A DNA stretch of 64,000 nucleotides, from assembly GCA_023078555.1 (NCBI GenBank), contig CM041203.1:5292538-5356537 (forward strand). Reading direction: 5' to 3'. This DNA is from Ulva prolifera (lineage: Eukaryota; Chlorophyta; Ulvophyceae; Ulvales; Ulvaceae). Positions within the stretch are counted from its first letter, which is position 1. The number at the start of each line of letters is the position of its first letter. Below, in pieces: positions 1-10,885 of this stretch. The notes under the pieces are model-generated. The model saw nothing but the letters and a program-made list of their open reading frames with translations, was not told where the DNA came from and did no database searches. A program made the translations under genes and the position numbers.

Positions 1-21
1 GGCTGGCTGCCCCGCATGCAG

Positions 22-3000
22 GGGGGTAAATGACTGGAAGCGTGAGCGGAAGACGCAGTTCTTCCTGGGCTTCCGGAGCGGCGACCCGCTCCCCCCGGCC
101 GACAGAGTGGTGACGTTCCAGCAGCCCCTGCACCTCCGCGCCCCGATGCACATCCGCAGCTTCGGCCACTTCATCCGCGACAACGTGTTGCCCCTGATCG
201 ACCTCCCGATGCGATTCGGGCGCGACCCGGTGGACTTTGACTGGGTGCGCACCACGGCAGTTGCATCCCGTTTCATTTCAGATTTTTTTACCTTGCTAAA
301 GGAAAATAAACAAAAGGATATTAGAAAAATTCCAAATGATGGTGTACACAGCAACTCACTACACGCATGTGGCCACAGCGACTCGCTACATGCATGTGCA
401 TGCGTAGGTGCTGCGCCTGAGGTGTAGCCCGGTTCGCTAGCTATGGACGGCTCTGTGCGCCAGGCCCCGCCCGGAATCAGTGGCCACGCTTTTTGGCCGC
501 TCGTGTGTCCTCACAGCCCCCCCTGCCTTGCTTGCTTTGTCCTTGTAACACAGCCCCCCTGTGGCCATGCAGTCAGTGCCACTCATGCAGTGGCGGCCGG
601 GGCCGGGCTTGAGGGAACTCATGCATGTTTCATCTCACGCGCATTAATATTCCCGCCATATGTATACATATGGCGGGAATATTAATGCGCGTGAGATGCT
701 GTGCCTCTGCAGTCGTGGCACGTTGTGGCAGCCAGGCGCCCGGTCTTGCAGTGCGCTGAACAACTTTCCACTAGCTATAGGTTACGGAAGCATGATTGCG
801 TGGGAGGCAGACGCAGCAGAACGGTGTCCCGAGACATGCCCCAAGCAGATTCCACACTCATCTGACAGTTTCTACGATCAGAATCATTTGGAAAACTTGG
901 CTTGCCCCAGACTACTAGCGCCCCAGACTGGCGCTGAAAGTTTGCCTTAGACTACTAGTAGTATCCAGACTACTAGCGCGCCAGACTGGCGCTGAGACAT
1001 GCGCGGGGGAGGTCATGGCCACGGGGTGCTGATGTGTTTGCACCGACGTGTAGGTGCGGTGGCCGAGCGACATGGACCGGGCGTACTGGGACGCAGAGAC
1101 GCCGGTTGCGGAGCACTACCGGGGGCTGCACAGCGGCCGGCCCTCGGTGACGTGGCAGGAGGTCCTCGACCAAGCCCTCCAGGGCCAGCCCTCCGGTGCG
1201 CCGCCAGACACACGATCTCAAAGCGGCCTTGTGAGAGTGCCGCGAGCTTACGCGGCCACTGAGATGTTGGCTGTGCATTGTGTTCTGCCTGTGGCCAGCA
1301 TGCCTGTGCGCATGAGTGCAACCTCGCTAGGTAGCAAAGCCTGTCACATCTGTATTGATGCTGGCATGCGTGGCTGCCACTGGCAGAAATGAGCCTGCAT
1401 GGAGCAAACATGTGTAATTGTTTGCCCGAGCCCCGTGTCCGGCTGCGGCGGAATTTACTGAAGTCTTGCTGCAGTCTCACGATTTACTTGTGCAAACCCA
1501 CGGCAGCGACTGCGCACTGAGCTCCGGCCCGACTAGTCACAGCTACATCATGGATGATCCGGCAGCGGAATAGTTTGGTTACCGGTGCAGGTGTAAAGTT
1601 CATCCGCTTCTCGGAGATCGTGGCCGGGCAAGGCCCCGCCGACCTCGTGTCCCATTCGTACGTGGGCTCCGGGATCCCCGAGGCGAAGCTGGCGCAGTGG
1701 GCGCACATGTGCGACCCGTACCCGTTCACTGCAATGCGGGAGGTCGCCTACCGCAACCACGGCCTCCAGGTGCGGCTTCCCTCCCCCGCTGTGATTCGTC
1801 AGGGCTGTGACCCTGATAATGATGGAAGATTGTCAGAAACCTTGAGCTACTCGGGAACATCGATGGGCCTGACATGGATCCAGGCTCAGATGTCCAGCTT
1901 GTAGGACGTAGACGCCCAAGCGTAGCCTGTTCAATGGCTAGCTGGTGCCTGACGCCACACCTTGGTAAGGCTGTGCCTAGAGCAGAACGTGAATTCTCAT
2001 GTGGCAATGAATGCCTGCATTTTGCTGATGGCAATCGAATCTGTAGGTGCATGCAAACACCTCCTGCGGAGAGCCACGCATGCATGCAGGTGGCGTCGGT
2101 GCCGGATCTAGAGCCGTTCGTGCTGTTCCTGGATGGCAAGGCGCGCGAGAAGCGGCTGATGGTCAACGCTGAAGAGATCATCCCGAAGCTGAAACAGACG
2201 TTCCCAGGCACGCCCCCTCTCACACGCGCCGGCCGCAACCGCCACGTTGCCCACCCGTACAGCATCGCTACCAGCTTCAAAGACGTTGAGGATGCCTGTG
2301 GCATCCGTGATCCGTGCATGTGCAAGCTGCAGTGAGCACATGCATGCCTGGCCCCGCACAGAGCACACTGGTATTCCTGAATTCAATGCAAGCCGGCATA
2401 GCTGCGGGGTCTGATGCAATGCATTTGTATTGGATTTGGTGCAGTTCGGATCTGATGCAAAACATTTCATTACGACACCACGGGCACGGCGGAGGACTCT
2501 CCGAGGCACACTGTATGAACTTCTTGAAGGACTAAACGCCAACAATGACTCGGCCTTAGCAGCGCAGGCAACCGGTGTATGGCGCCGCATCGTGGTGGCC
2601 GTCTGTTCCATCGATGCACTTCGCACATCTCGTTTACTCCACATCCACCGTAACACCAACAGCACCGGCTAATATGGATCATCAATTGCAATGATTGCAA
2701 CTTATACTGACTGTACATGTGTCCAGTTTTTTCGCCATGACAAATGCACCAACGGTGCACTGTGCATGTGTACTATGCAGCGCACAGCTCTGGTCCTAGT
2801 CAGCATTGCTGACTCAGCACACAGCGCTGGCCCGGACTCCAGCGGCGGGTATGCATGACCACCATGCATGACCACCATGCATGAATATCATGCATGCAGG
2901 GGTGCGTATGGAGCACGTGCAGATCTCGACGTACACCCTCCAGGAGCAGCTGGAGCTAATGTCGCGAGCGACGGTTGTCATCTCCAGCATCGGCAGCCGC

Positions 3001-3929
3001 AGCTTCCGCCTCATGTACCTGCCCAACGGCGCCACCATGATCCTCATCGGGCCCCCAGAGTTCGCCCCCCCCACTCCCCGCTCCTGCTCCTATGACCCCT
3101 CCCATGGCCTGTCCCTTGCCTACAGACATGCCCGTGGCGGGCTGCTCGGCCCGCACGCAACGCAACGCCCCGTGTGTCACACGGTCTTTGCTTTCGTTGT
3201 TCAGCCTGTTGTCTTGGTGAGGCAGGGAATGCGCACACCGCCTGCGGACGTCAAACGCTGCCCCACGCGGCACGGCATCCTTGCACCAGTGACCCCAAGG
3301 GCACCACAGCTCGCACATATGTATACATTCAATGTAATGTAGGGCGAGAAGTTCTCTCAACGGTGTGCCATCACACAGGAACCACATGGGAGGTGTTGGT
3401 GTGCGAGGTGGTACCGCTGTGCTGGTCTATGTTGCACGCGTGTGTGGTGCCCCTATCCCGATCCTCCGGTGCCACCTGCCTCTCTGGCCTTGTCTGTTGT
3501 AACACAGATGCAGCAGCACGAATCATACGCATGGCTGAGATGCAGCGACAGCGGCTAACGCCTCCTGGACATTTGAAACTGAATTTATCAACATTTTGGC
3601 GTCACAGGTACACGTTCACGCTCGAGGCCGACCCCGACGACCCCGGCTCCAAGCCGCAGCGCTTCACCCCCAAAGCCCCTCTCTTCGAGATCGACGCGTG
3701 CTGGGGCTTCATCGGCTACGTCAACATGCTGCAGTACCACGTCACTAGCGAGGCGGAGGTGCGGCGGGCGAAGCCGTGGACGGAGTGGAAGTACGCGCGT
3801 GAGGCGGACACGGTGCTCGACGAGCAGAAGCTGACGGCGCTGCTGCGGGTGGCGTTGCAGAGGGGCGACTGCAACGTGCCGTACGCCGGGACGGGCGCGC
3901 TGGCTGCGTACGCAGGTGCGAGTGCGTGA
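22..3929 (+). CDS. GT61-like glycosyltransferase, array copy 1 (5' end outside window)
   Basis: Six exons are visible: 22-244, 1054-1195, 1591-1769, 2090-2207, 2900-3059 and 3608-3929 (stop TGA). The first exon, with signal peptide and the MKCLGT module, must lie upstream of base 1. Modules in order match GT61/DUF563: GHFIRDNVLPLIDLP (the family's xxGHxxxDxLLP motif), VKFIRFSEIVAGQG, VLFLDGKAREKRLMVNAEEI (like the LxRxxxRxIxNExEL segment), and EQLELMSRATVVISNIGSRS followed by YLPNGA and a GPPE end. The last exon carries FEIDACWGFIGYVNMLQYHV. GT61 enzymes transfer sugars such as xylose, arabinose or GlcNAc in the ER/Golgi lumen; the donor here cannot be inferred. The usual HGAG is replaced by IGSR. 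Intron 5 starts with a GC donor (2208-2209). All exon joins keep frame and match the other five copies, so the exon model is firm; the family call is by motif only. Confidence 0.82.
526..548 (+). mobile_element. L-family retroposon, 23-bp 3'-end insertion
   Basis: The 23 bases end in GCTTTGTCCTTGTAA, the sense-strand 3' end of the L family. They sit between two copies of CACAGCCCCCCTG (512-525 has one extra C; 549-561), read as a target-site duplication. It lies in intron 2 of GT61-like copy 1. Confidence 0.65.
631..698. repeat. Perfect 68-bp palindrome
   Basis: Two 34-base arms (631-664 and 665-698) are exact reverse complements with no spacer, centred on TGTATACA. It lies in intron 2 of GT61-like copy 1 and would fold as a long hairpin in the pre-mRNA. 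Confidence 0.95.
908..994. repeat. Short direct repeat in intron 2 of copy 1
   Basis: A segment of about 29 bases containing ACTACTAGCGC and CCAGACTGGCGCTGA occurs at 908-936 and again at 966-994, with one base difference and a third partial ACTACTAG between them. Confidence 0.8.
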
Positions 3930-6029
3930 AGTTCGATCGTGAGGTTGCCGTCGGCTGACTGCGAGCAGGCTGCACAGTGCGAATGCATCCAACCGCACCA
4001 CTGGCATGTGATGGAGTGGGTCGGATTTTACGGTGGCCGGCAGAGAGGTTGCACACCATGCGTGTGGCGGGCGTGCAGTGCGGCTGTTGTGGCCGCGCGG
4101 CGCAAGATGATGCTGTGGGCGGGGTTCGGAGGATGGGGCCCAGTACTGTGCAGGCTGCTTTCAAGTTGCCTTTTGGCCAGAGGTACTGTGCAGGTCATGT
4201 TGGACTTTAAGTGCCCTTAGATGCTGGGTGTGATGTGGCGCTGGCACGGGTGGCCAATGGTTGTGGAAGCGGGTCGGCGGACAGTTGAGATGCCGGGATT
4301 CGCTGCGACTGGCCACTGCCTCCGCATGCATATATAGCAGTGCAGGCCTCCGGATTGCACCAGCACTGATCTCATGGATGTGGAACTCGTTGTTTTCCGA
4401 TATAGCCTGTTCGGCTGAGAGTGTTAAGGAAGGCTCTTTTAGATGCGCAATGCAATCTTGCTTTGCACCGAATAACAAAGCTTGCTTCGCTGTAAAAGCA
4501 CGAAACTGCAGCATGCGCTGCTGAAGAGATGAAGGAGGCCGTGAGTGCAGAGCAGTGGTTCGTCACAGTTTCGCTTCAGCTGCGCCTGACACCGTCCGAC
4601 AACGTGAGGTCCAGGATGCTGGTGTGTTAATGGACTGGAACATCTCGCAGGGGCATAGCACATTGTGTCTGCGCGCTCAGTTGTGGTTGAGCCTGAGGCA
4701 CATCAGTCAGCTACAGCCAGTGGCACATCACCACCCCCCGATCCAGAGCCTGAATGCTGCATGATGGTACTTGTCTCCAAGATAGGTCACCTTGTGCACT
4801 AATTTTGCAGCTGTTTGCGGACCTGAAGGGGGTTGGCCCAATACGTGCTTTGCAGATTGGTAAATGTGCCCTGAGAGCGAGATAACGTAGATCTCTTTAC
4901 CAGTATCTAAATGTAGCAGACTGTTGTCCAGGGCAGCCTACCGCTAAGCAGGGCACAAACCTGTAGCTTGCCTGATGAGCAGGTCGCACTCGCACTTCCG
5001 GAGTAGCGCAGGTCCAGAACCGACAGCAATCCCACCCTTCCCTGCCAATGGTGTGTGAGTAGGGGACTGACTGAGTGTTCTTGTCGGTGCCGAGCACCGC
5101 AGCCGTGGCTGGTCTGACCCAGGATGCAGGTGCTCGGACTGGACGAGGCGTCTACAGGCGACAAGGTTGATGCGGCAGCGCGCATTGACGTGCCTTAGGT
5201 GAACAGCAACGGATAACATGACTCTTTAGGTCTGAGCAGTACTCTCAAGCAGCGGAGACGGCCGTTCCATCAAAGAATACCCCATTCCGATTATCGCATC
5301 AACAGACGTGGGATCTACAGAAGCAATTATATACGCGCGGCTACGACACTCTGTCGTGATGGCTAAAGTGGCAATCATATGTCGCACTGTCTAAACGAGT
5401 GCTTTGCTAGCCTAGCCAACAGATGACATCACCGCATGCGGTACTGGTGTGTCCTCAGGCGTCGTCGCCTCAGCAACACCATCACTGGATGTACCCGCAG
5501 AAGACCACGGGCATTCCCGACAAGGTGACGCTATACATCACCCTTGGCTATTCAAATATTATCGGCTGCAGTTAACAATTTGTCGGTTGCAGTTGCCAGT
5601 TTGTCATCGTGCACGTCCCTGATGGCAACATGACTTCAGCCTCGACCTCTGCGTAGCGGTCCGTCTCAGAGGATCGCGTATTCGGTTTTGCGCACCAGGT
5701 TATATTTGTCGTAGACATGACGATCATCTACCATAGCAGCTACTTGAAGGTCTCGTTATTGCCGTGCAGCGCAAGGCTGAGGCTGCTCGACGCTGACGAG
5801 TGGCATGCTGGTGCAGACCGCCCTTTACGCCATCATTAGGCGCGAATCGCACTTTGCATACATTAAGCCTTGGCTGAATCAAGGTCAGGTTCCGGACGAG
5901 CACGATCCCGAACGTCTCAGACGATTCCAGCTCCATCACTGACGATCCATCAGTGAATGGTGTCTTTGACAGCATGTTACTCGCATGTACAGCTTGATGG
6001 ATTGTGTCAACACATCGTGTCAAACGGCA
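3930..6029. other. Intergenic, no recognised gene
   Basis: This spacer separates GT61-like copy 1 from the segmental duplication. Open frames are short, overlap on both strands and show no recognised motif. The longest candidate with a less random look is minus-strand 5724-6023 (99 codons), which I cannot assign. No tRNA or long repeat was seen. Confidence 0.5.
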
Positions 6030-6598
6030 ACTCAGGCCGCCGGCGTTCTCTAGTTAGATGCAGCGGGGTACCCACTCTCTGCGGTGCACCTTGCCAGCTT
6101 TGCTTACAGCAGGTACGCCTGCAACTCAGGCATGAACGTTCTATTGAACCTGCCCGTGGTTGTACGGATTGCCACTTGTTTGTATTTGGATCAAGTGCAG
6201 CTCTACACATCATCAACTTGCTGCAGCTGGCTTTGTCCATGTACTGGCGAATGCCTGCGGAATGCAATGAATGATCAGCCAGTGGGAACGGCTGCAGTAG
6301 TTGATCTGACCGACCCCCCTTACACACTAATGCTGTGGCTGGTTCTGGACACATGTTATCAAGTAGATGCCGACACTGACATGTGTTTCTACGAAGTCAC
6401 CACGCCCGATCGCACACGGCGCTTCTGAATACCTGCACCTAAGTGGTATCTACACCTCCATGGCAGTCAGGAACAGGAAGACGGTACACCCAAGCCAACA
6501 GCCACCATCCCACGCAGAACATCCCCGAGGCCGTATCCTCATGCACGCACTCTACGAACACCACCCTGGCCTTGAAGCACATCTAGCACGATGGCTGC

Positions 6599-7894
6599 TT
6601 AGCTCTTGTAGTAGTAGAAGTAATAATCGGCGTTGTAGTCAAAGTAGTCATCGTATGACGGGTAACAGTCATCAGAGGTGTAGTTGTAGTTATAGTCAAG
6701 CGGATCCCGGTTCGCGGTGGCGCAATCAGGGCGCGGAGTGGCCCGGGGGACTTTCTTAACCTGTATAGCTGTCCCGATTTCGCTGGGAATATCCTCTCCT
6801 GAATCTGTGTCGTCGTAGTAATCGTCAGAGACCGACCCGGACCCCTCCTCCTCGCCCATCACGCCGCCGTCACCGACATCCGGTTCGGCCCCCTCAAACA
6901 CCTCGAGGGTGACTGTAATCCCCCCCTCAACTTCCAGCGACACCTCCGATGCGCCCTCAAACAACTCCGGCTTGGAATTGACGTCGGCAACCAGCGTCGC
7001 CTCTGACACAAGCAACGACACGATGTCCTTTGCCGTGTCGGACGGCTCAGTGTAATCCGAGAAGCCGGTATAACATACCGCGCCTCGCGCTTCAACAATA
7101 ACCCGGCCTTCCCCGCGGCCCGGAGGTGCGTTGGTGATGTCGAGCTCGGATATGATGCATGGCCCGGCGCTGAGGCTGCGGCCGTCTAGCGCGATGCGTG
7201 AGCAGAGGCAGATGCCGAAAGGGTACAGAGGGCGAGTGCAACCCGGAGAATACCTCTGAGTTGCACAGGTCGAAACTCCCACCTCATACTGCTCGGCTGC
7301 CGAGCCTGATATTGCAGGCAGCCGGCCGCGTGTGCCGGGAGCCGGGCAGCCAGACGCCTGGTCCGCGATGCGCGCGCAGCCGATGTACGGGGACGGGGCG
7401 GTCACGACGACGCTGTCGGGGGGGCGGAGGCCGCTGATGGCTATGGCGGAGAGGTCTCTGTCATGGTCGATGGGGCAATAGAAGCCGATATCCCGGACGT
7501 CACCGAAGCAGTCAAATACTTTGCGGCGGGCCCTGCAGTGGCCGGAACAATTGGAGCCGCGGCAGCTGACCATCGTGCAGTGGCTGCATTTGGCCCACTT
7601 CCCCGGGCGCCGCCGCCCGTGCAGCAGGCCGCGCAGGCCCCCGATGGTGGCCAGTGGCGCCTCGTACTCCGCGTCGAATGCGGCCTGTACTGAAGCCGAG
7701 GCGGGGCCCGTCACGGTGGCATCGGCGAGCACAAACGGCTCAACGTCTTGAGCGGCAAACGCTCGCTGAACTGCTTGCTGCGTCTTGTGACGCGTAGCAT
7801 GGCATCCTGCACTGAGGAGCAAGAGGGTGGCGCAGGCATGGAGCAGGCCGATGCATGCATGCATGCACACAGCCTGAGCGCTGAAGATGTCCAT
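6599..7894 (-). CDS. Predicted secreted protein with Cys-rich block and Tyr/Asp-rich tail, paralog A
   Basis: Single exon, 431 aa from the ATG at 7894. An in-frame ATG 36 codons further up (8002) exists, but the inner start gives a clean signal peptide (hydrophobic core CATLLLLSA at 20-28) and is the one shared with the paralog. Residues about 103-140 hold a dense Cys cluster (CSHC, CRGSNCSGHC, and more). Further Cys follow to about 246. Residues 336-371 are Asp/Glu/Ser-rich. The last 32 residues are rich in Tyr and Asp, ending in a YFYYYKS-type tail. I do not recognise the family. Secretion and a cell-wall or extracellular-matrix role with Tyr cross-linking are inferences only. It faces away from the GT61-like array and lies in duplication unit A. 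Confidence 0.8.
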   Translation of the reverse strand: MDIFSAQAVCMHACIGLLHACATLLLLSAGCHATRHKTQQAVQRAFAAQDVEPFVLADATVTGPASASVQAAFDAEYEAPLATIGGLRGLLHGRRRPGKWAKCSHCTMVSCRGSNCSGHCRARRKVFDCFGDVRDIGFYCPIDHDRDLSAIAISGLRPPDSVVVTAPSPYIGCARIADQASGCPAPGTRGRLPAISGSAAEQYEVGVSTCATQRYSPGCTRPLYPFGICLCSRIALDGRSLSAGPCIISELDITNAPPGRGEGRVIVEARGAVCYTGFSDYTEPSDTAKDIVSLLVSEATLVADVNSKPELFEGASEVSLEVEGGITVTLEVFEGAEPDVGDGGVMGEEEGSGSVSDDYYDDTDSGEDIPSEIGTAIQVKKVPRATPRPDCATANRDPLDYNYNYTSDDCYPSYDDYFDYNADYYFYYYKS

Positions 7895-8380
7895 GATTGT
7901 TGACAATGTGGAGGAGGGTACGACTAGCGTTTGGGAAGCTGCTGATGGTGAGTGGCAGGGTGTATCGAATCCTGCGGCTCTTAAGGTAGTTGTGAGCGGC
8001 ACAGGGGTTGACGCGAGGGCTTTGGAGGAATTCGGCTAAGTGTTCATGCAGTTGCCCTTCACTTCACTTGACTTGAGTACTCACGAGTCCAAGAAGCTGC
8101 AGCCTGCACACCGACCCAGCTTGATAGAGTGCAAAGCTGTAGGGTGACAATATGCATGCGCAGGACCGCCACGCGCACGCCAGCACCCACAGACACACGC
8201 CCGCATGCACACCCGAGTCACCTGCGATCGCGCACACCCAGAACGACAATTATAATTAATTAAAAACTCCGTGGCGGCACCGTTCGAGGTCACCCGCCTC
8301 TACTGCCAGTGTGGCGCAGGTGGCCCATGGTTGTAACCGGGGCGCCTGGCAGCCGCCATGGCAGCAACACGACATGCATG

Positions 8381-8406
8381 CCCCCCCCCCCCCCCCCCCC
8401 CCCCCC
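8381..8406. repeat. C homopolymer (26 bases)
   Basis: An uninterrupted run of 26 C in unit A upstream of the minus-strand gene. It is not present at the matching place in unit B. Run length may be affected by sequencing error. Confidence 0.9.
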
Positions 8407-8503
8407 AAATTCGATTAATCCACCGTTATCGGCAGCAGTGCATCACAGCTGTGAACAGGCCGCAAGCCGTCGTGTCTGTAGCCGATGCTATATATCGAGT
8501 TCC

Positions 8504-8529
8504 ACTATCAGCATATATATGCTGATAGT
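8504..8529. repeat. 26-bp perfect palindrome
   Basis: ACTATCAGCATAT and its reverse complement abut without spacer. A second small palindrome, GTCACCATATGGTGAC, overlaps its right edge (8528-8543). Confidence 0.85.
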
Positions 8530-8786
8530 CACCATATGGTGACGCCATGCATGATCGCGCGGTGAATTGCAGCTGGGTCGCATGCATCACGTGATGTGCA
8601 AGCCTGCGGCCAAAAGCCGTCACGTGTTGCGACGCCATTGAACCTGCACCGTCGTGCTGCGCGCCACAGGTAACGGCATGGGGCGTACGTCTTCGGTGGC
8701 AGTGTGCTGAGCCACCTCGAGAATCTATCAACATCTTGCCGGCGGCGACACATCAGTCCTGTATACTTCAAGATAGCTGTACATCA

Positions 8787-8953
8787 TTCGGTTTCAGTGT
8801 TTGTTTTCTCCCGTTCACTCTTTTGTAATACCTTCAAGATAGAATGAACGGGAGAAAACAAACACTGAAACCGAATCTCATCCGAATCAACTGCAACATA
8901 CACTCACACACACACGAACACCACAACCGCACTCACAACTCAGTCAGGCAGTC
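8787..8953. mobile_element. S-family retroposon with inverted end, flanked by 21-bp direct repeats
   Basis: Perfect 21-base direct repeats flank the insert (8766-8786 and 8954-8974); unit B has only one related segment at the matching place. Inside, 8787-8817 and 8845-8875 are a perfect 31-base inverted pair. The first is the S sense 3' end (CTCCCGTTCACTCTTTTG-type). The second is the antisense copy, followed by a CA-rich tail. A 12-base piece of the flanking repeat (8831-8842) lies between the arms. Confidence 0.8.
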
Positions 8954-9416
8954 CTTCAAGATAGCTGTACATCAGCCATCGTCACGGCTGCAGCCGATCG
9001 CAACATCAACTTGGTGTGACGTGCACGCACTTGCCGGCAGGCCTGATTATAAGCAGCCTAGAAGCCATGCTAGTAGCCACCACTGGCATATGAATCAGGC
9101 GAATTTCAGCTTAAAGCGCACGAATGCATCGAATTCAATCAAGGTCGAAGGTCGTGACAACAGTCCACAGTTGCGGTTGTTCATGTGGACGCGGTTTTCT
9201 TTTCAAGCACGGGCGCACACGCGAGCCAATTGTTCAAACTTTGCCACTCTGTGCAACACAAACCACGCGACCGCGAGGTGTCGCTTCAGTGAAACCGGAA
9301 ATATTTCGCACAACGAACTTCGTACGCGGCGGTGCACGTACTGGGAGGTCGAGGAGGCAGAAGACAGGCCGCCGGCGTCCTCTGGTCAGGTGCTGCGCGG
9401 TGCCCACTCTCTGCAG

Positions 9417-9458
9417 GGTTGGTGTTGGTCTTCTTCCGTTCACTCTTTTGATATATTT
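9417..9458 (+). mobile_element. S-family retroposon, 42-bp insertion with empty site in unit A
   Basis: CACTCTCTGCAG occurs at 9405-9416 and 9459-9470 around a 42-base insert that carries the S 3'-end motif CCGTTCACTCTTTTG. In unit A the same place (about 6072-6083) has a single CACTCTCTGCGG and no insert. This shows directly that the insertion came after the duplication. Confidence 0.8.
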
Positions 9459-9570
9459 CACTCTCTGCAGTGCTCCTTGCCAGCTTTCGTTACAGCGGGT
9501 CACGTCTGCAGCTCTGGCATGAACCTTCAATTGCAAGTTGTGAACCATTCCGTGGCTGCAAGGAGTACTA

Positions 9571-9642
9571 CTAGTGCAACGTGTTTGCATGTTGAACGGG
9601 TTCTAGTGCAACGTGTTTGCATGTTGAACGGGTTCTAGTGCA
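9571..9642. repeat. 32-bp tandem repeat, two and a quarter copies
   Basis: A 32-base unit starting CTAGTGCAACGTG is repeated at 9571 and 9603 and starts a third time at 9635. Confidence 0.9.
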
Positions 9643-9709
9643 TCTGTACACATCATCAGCTCGCTGCAGCTGGCGTCATCCACGTAGTGGGCGTGGTTGT
9701 CTGTGTGTT

Positions 9710-10389
9710 ACAAGGATAAAGGTGGCGAGGCGGGCAGCACCGCGAAAGAAGCAAGCAGCTGCAGATCAAGTACACACCCAGTCACCCACGCACGCATCAC
9801 CCACAAAACTCACTACGTTCTCAGCAGACGACACAGATCCGCAGACCGCCTAGTACACACACGCACACACAAACACAACGCCCCAAACACAAGCACACAG
9901 CATTCAACACCTCAATGCCTGCCGCCGCACGACAGAGTCGCGCCCGACACACTGCCGCCCGAGGCCGCCCGTCCGGGCAGCGCGACTGCCCGGGCCGCCC
10001 CAGCCCTAAACCCCACCCCACCCCCAGACCCACAGCGCACCCTGCCAGCCTGGCACACCGCTGCGGGCCGCAGCCCCGCCGGCCCGCGTTGCATCGCACC
10101 AGGGACGATGCGGTGCCCGAGCCGTCCCCAAAGCCCCTGCACATGCCGACGAAGTCATCCTGCACGCAAAGCGGAGCTGGCCGTCCTGGAGTCATGATCA
10201 GTCATGATCAGAGTCATGATCAGAGGCCTTCGGTTGGTGGCGTCAAGCGGGCAGATTCCCCGAGAGGCAGCTCACCGCTCATGATCAGGCCGGATGGCCT
10301 GTCATCGGCGAGAGGTCATCAGACGGGGCTGTCAGTCCCGCTAAAACTACCTAGCCCGCGTGACGTGCCAGCAGCGGAGCCGCGGCAAT
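9710..10389 (-). mobile_element. L-family retroposon, long copy (680 bp)
   Basis: On the + strand it begins with the reverse complement of the L 3' end (TTACAAGGATAAAG, then GAGGCGGGCAGCACCGCG), continues through a CA-rich stretch and a GC-rich body, and ends with the hairpin region near 10270-10345. GTTGTCTGTGTGT flanks it at 9697-9709 and 10390-10402. It lies within a diverged S-type copy (to about 10480), giving a nested insert. Unit A lacks the whole block. Confidence 0.75.
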
Positions 10390-10885
10390 GTTGTCTGTGT
10401 GTGGTGGTTGCCAATCAGGTATTCGGATGAGATGCTTTTGTGGTGATTGTCTTCTCCCGGTCACGCTTCGACTACAGAATTCTGTAAATATGTATAGTGG
10501 CAAACACCAGTGGAATGCAATGAAGGCGCAGCCAGTGGGAAATTGTCTCCAGCAATTGATCTCAGCGACTCCACATACAGTACTGCTGCGGATGTTTATG
10601 GACACTTGTCTTAAGCTTTAAGTGGATACCGACACCGGCATGTGCTTCTGTGGAGCCAGCCAGCCCGATTACACACGGTAATTTAAATTTCAATAGCTGC
10701 ATTTAACTTTCAATAGCTGCAAATTTGCATGGCATCTACACCTTCATGGCGGTCAAGAACTGGAATAAAGTACATTCAAGCTGTCAGCCACCATCCCATG
10801 CAAAAATCCAAGGCGCCAGGCGCATATGATTTCTCACTCCCTACACATATGCATGAAGCCAGCCCAGCTCCACGCCTGCGGCTGC

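Larger units (their letters stand above)
6030..9350. repeat. Segmental duplication, unit A
   Basis: This unit matches 9351-13115 along its whole length: the shared start near GCCGCCGGCG (6039 and 9368), the TACACATCATCA segment (about 6204 and 9648), the minus-strand gene, the segment with CATGCATGCGCAGGACCGCCA behind it (about 8150 and 12500), and a tail ending near ACTTCGTACGCGGCG (about 9317 and 13088). Coding parts are best conserved. Boundaries are approximate because they were judged by eye. Confidence 0.8.

Noticed and set aside
7895..8002. Upstream in-frame ATG of the minus-strand gene (36 extra codons)
   Set aside because: The extension is not shared with the paralog, and it would bury the hydrophobic signal segment behind a polar stretch.
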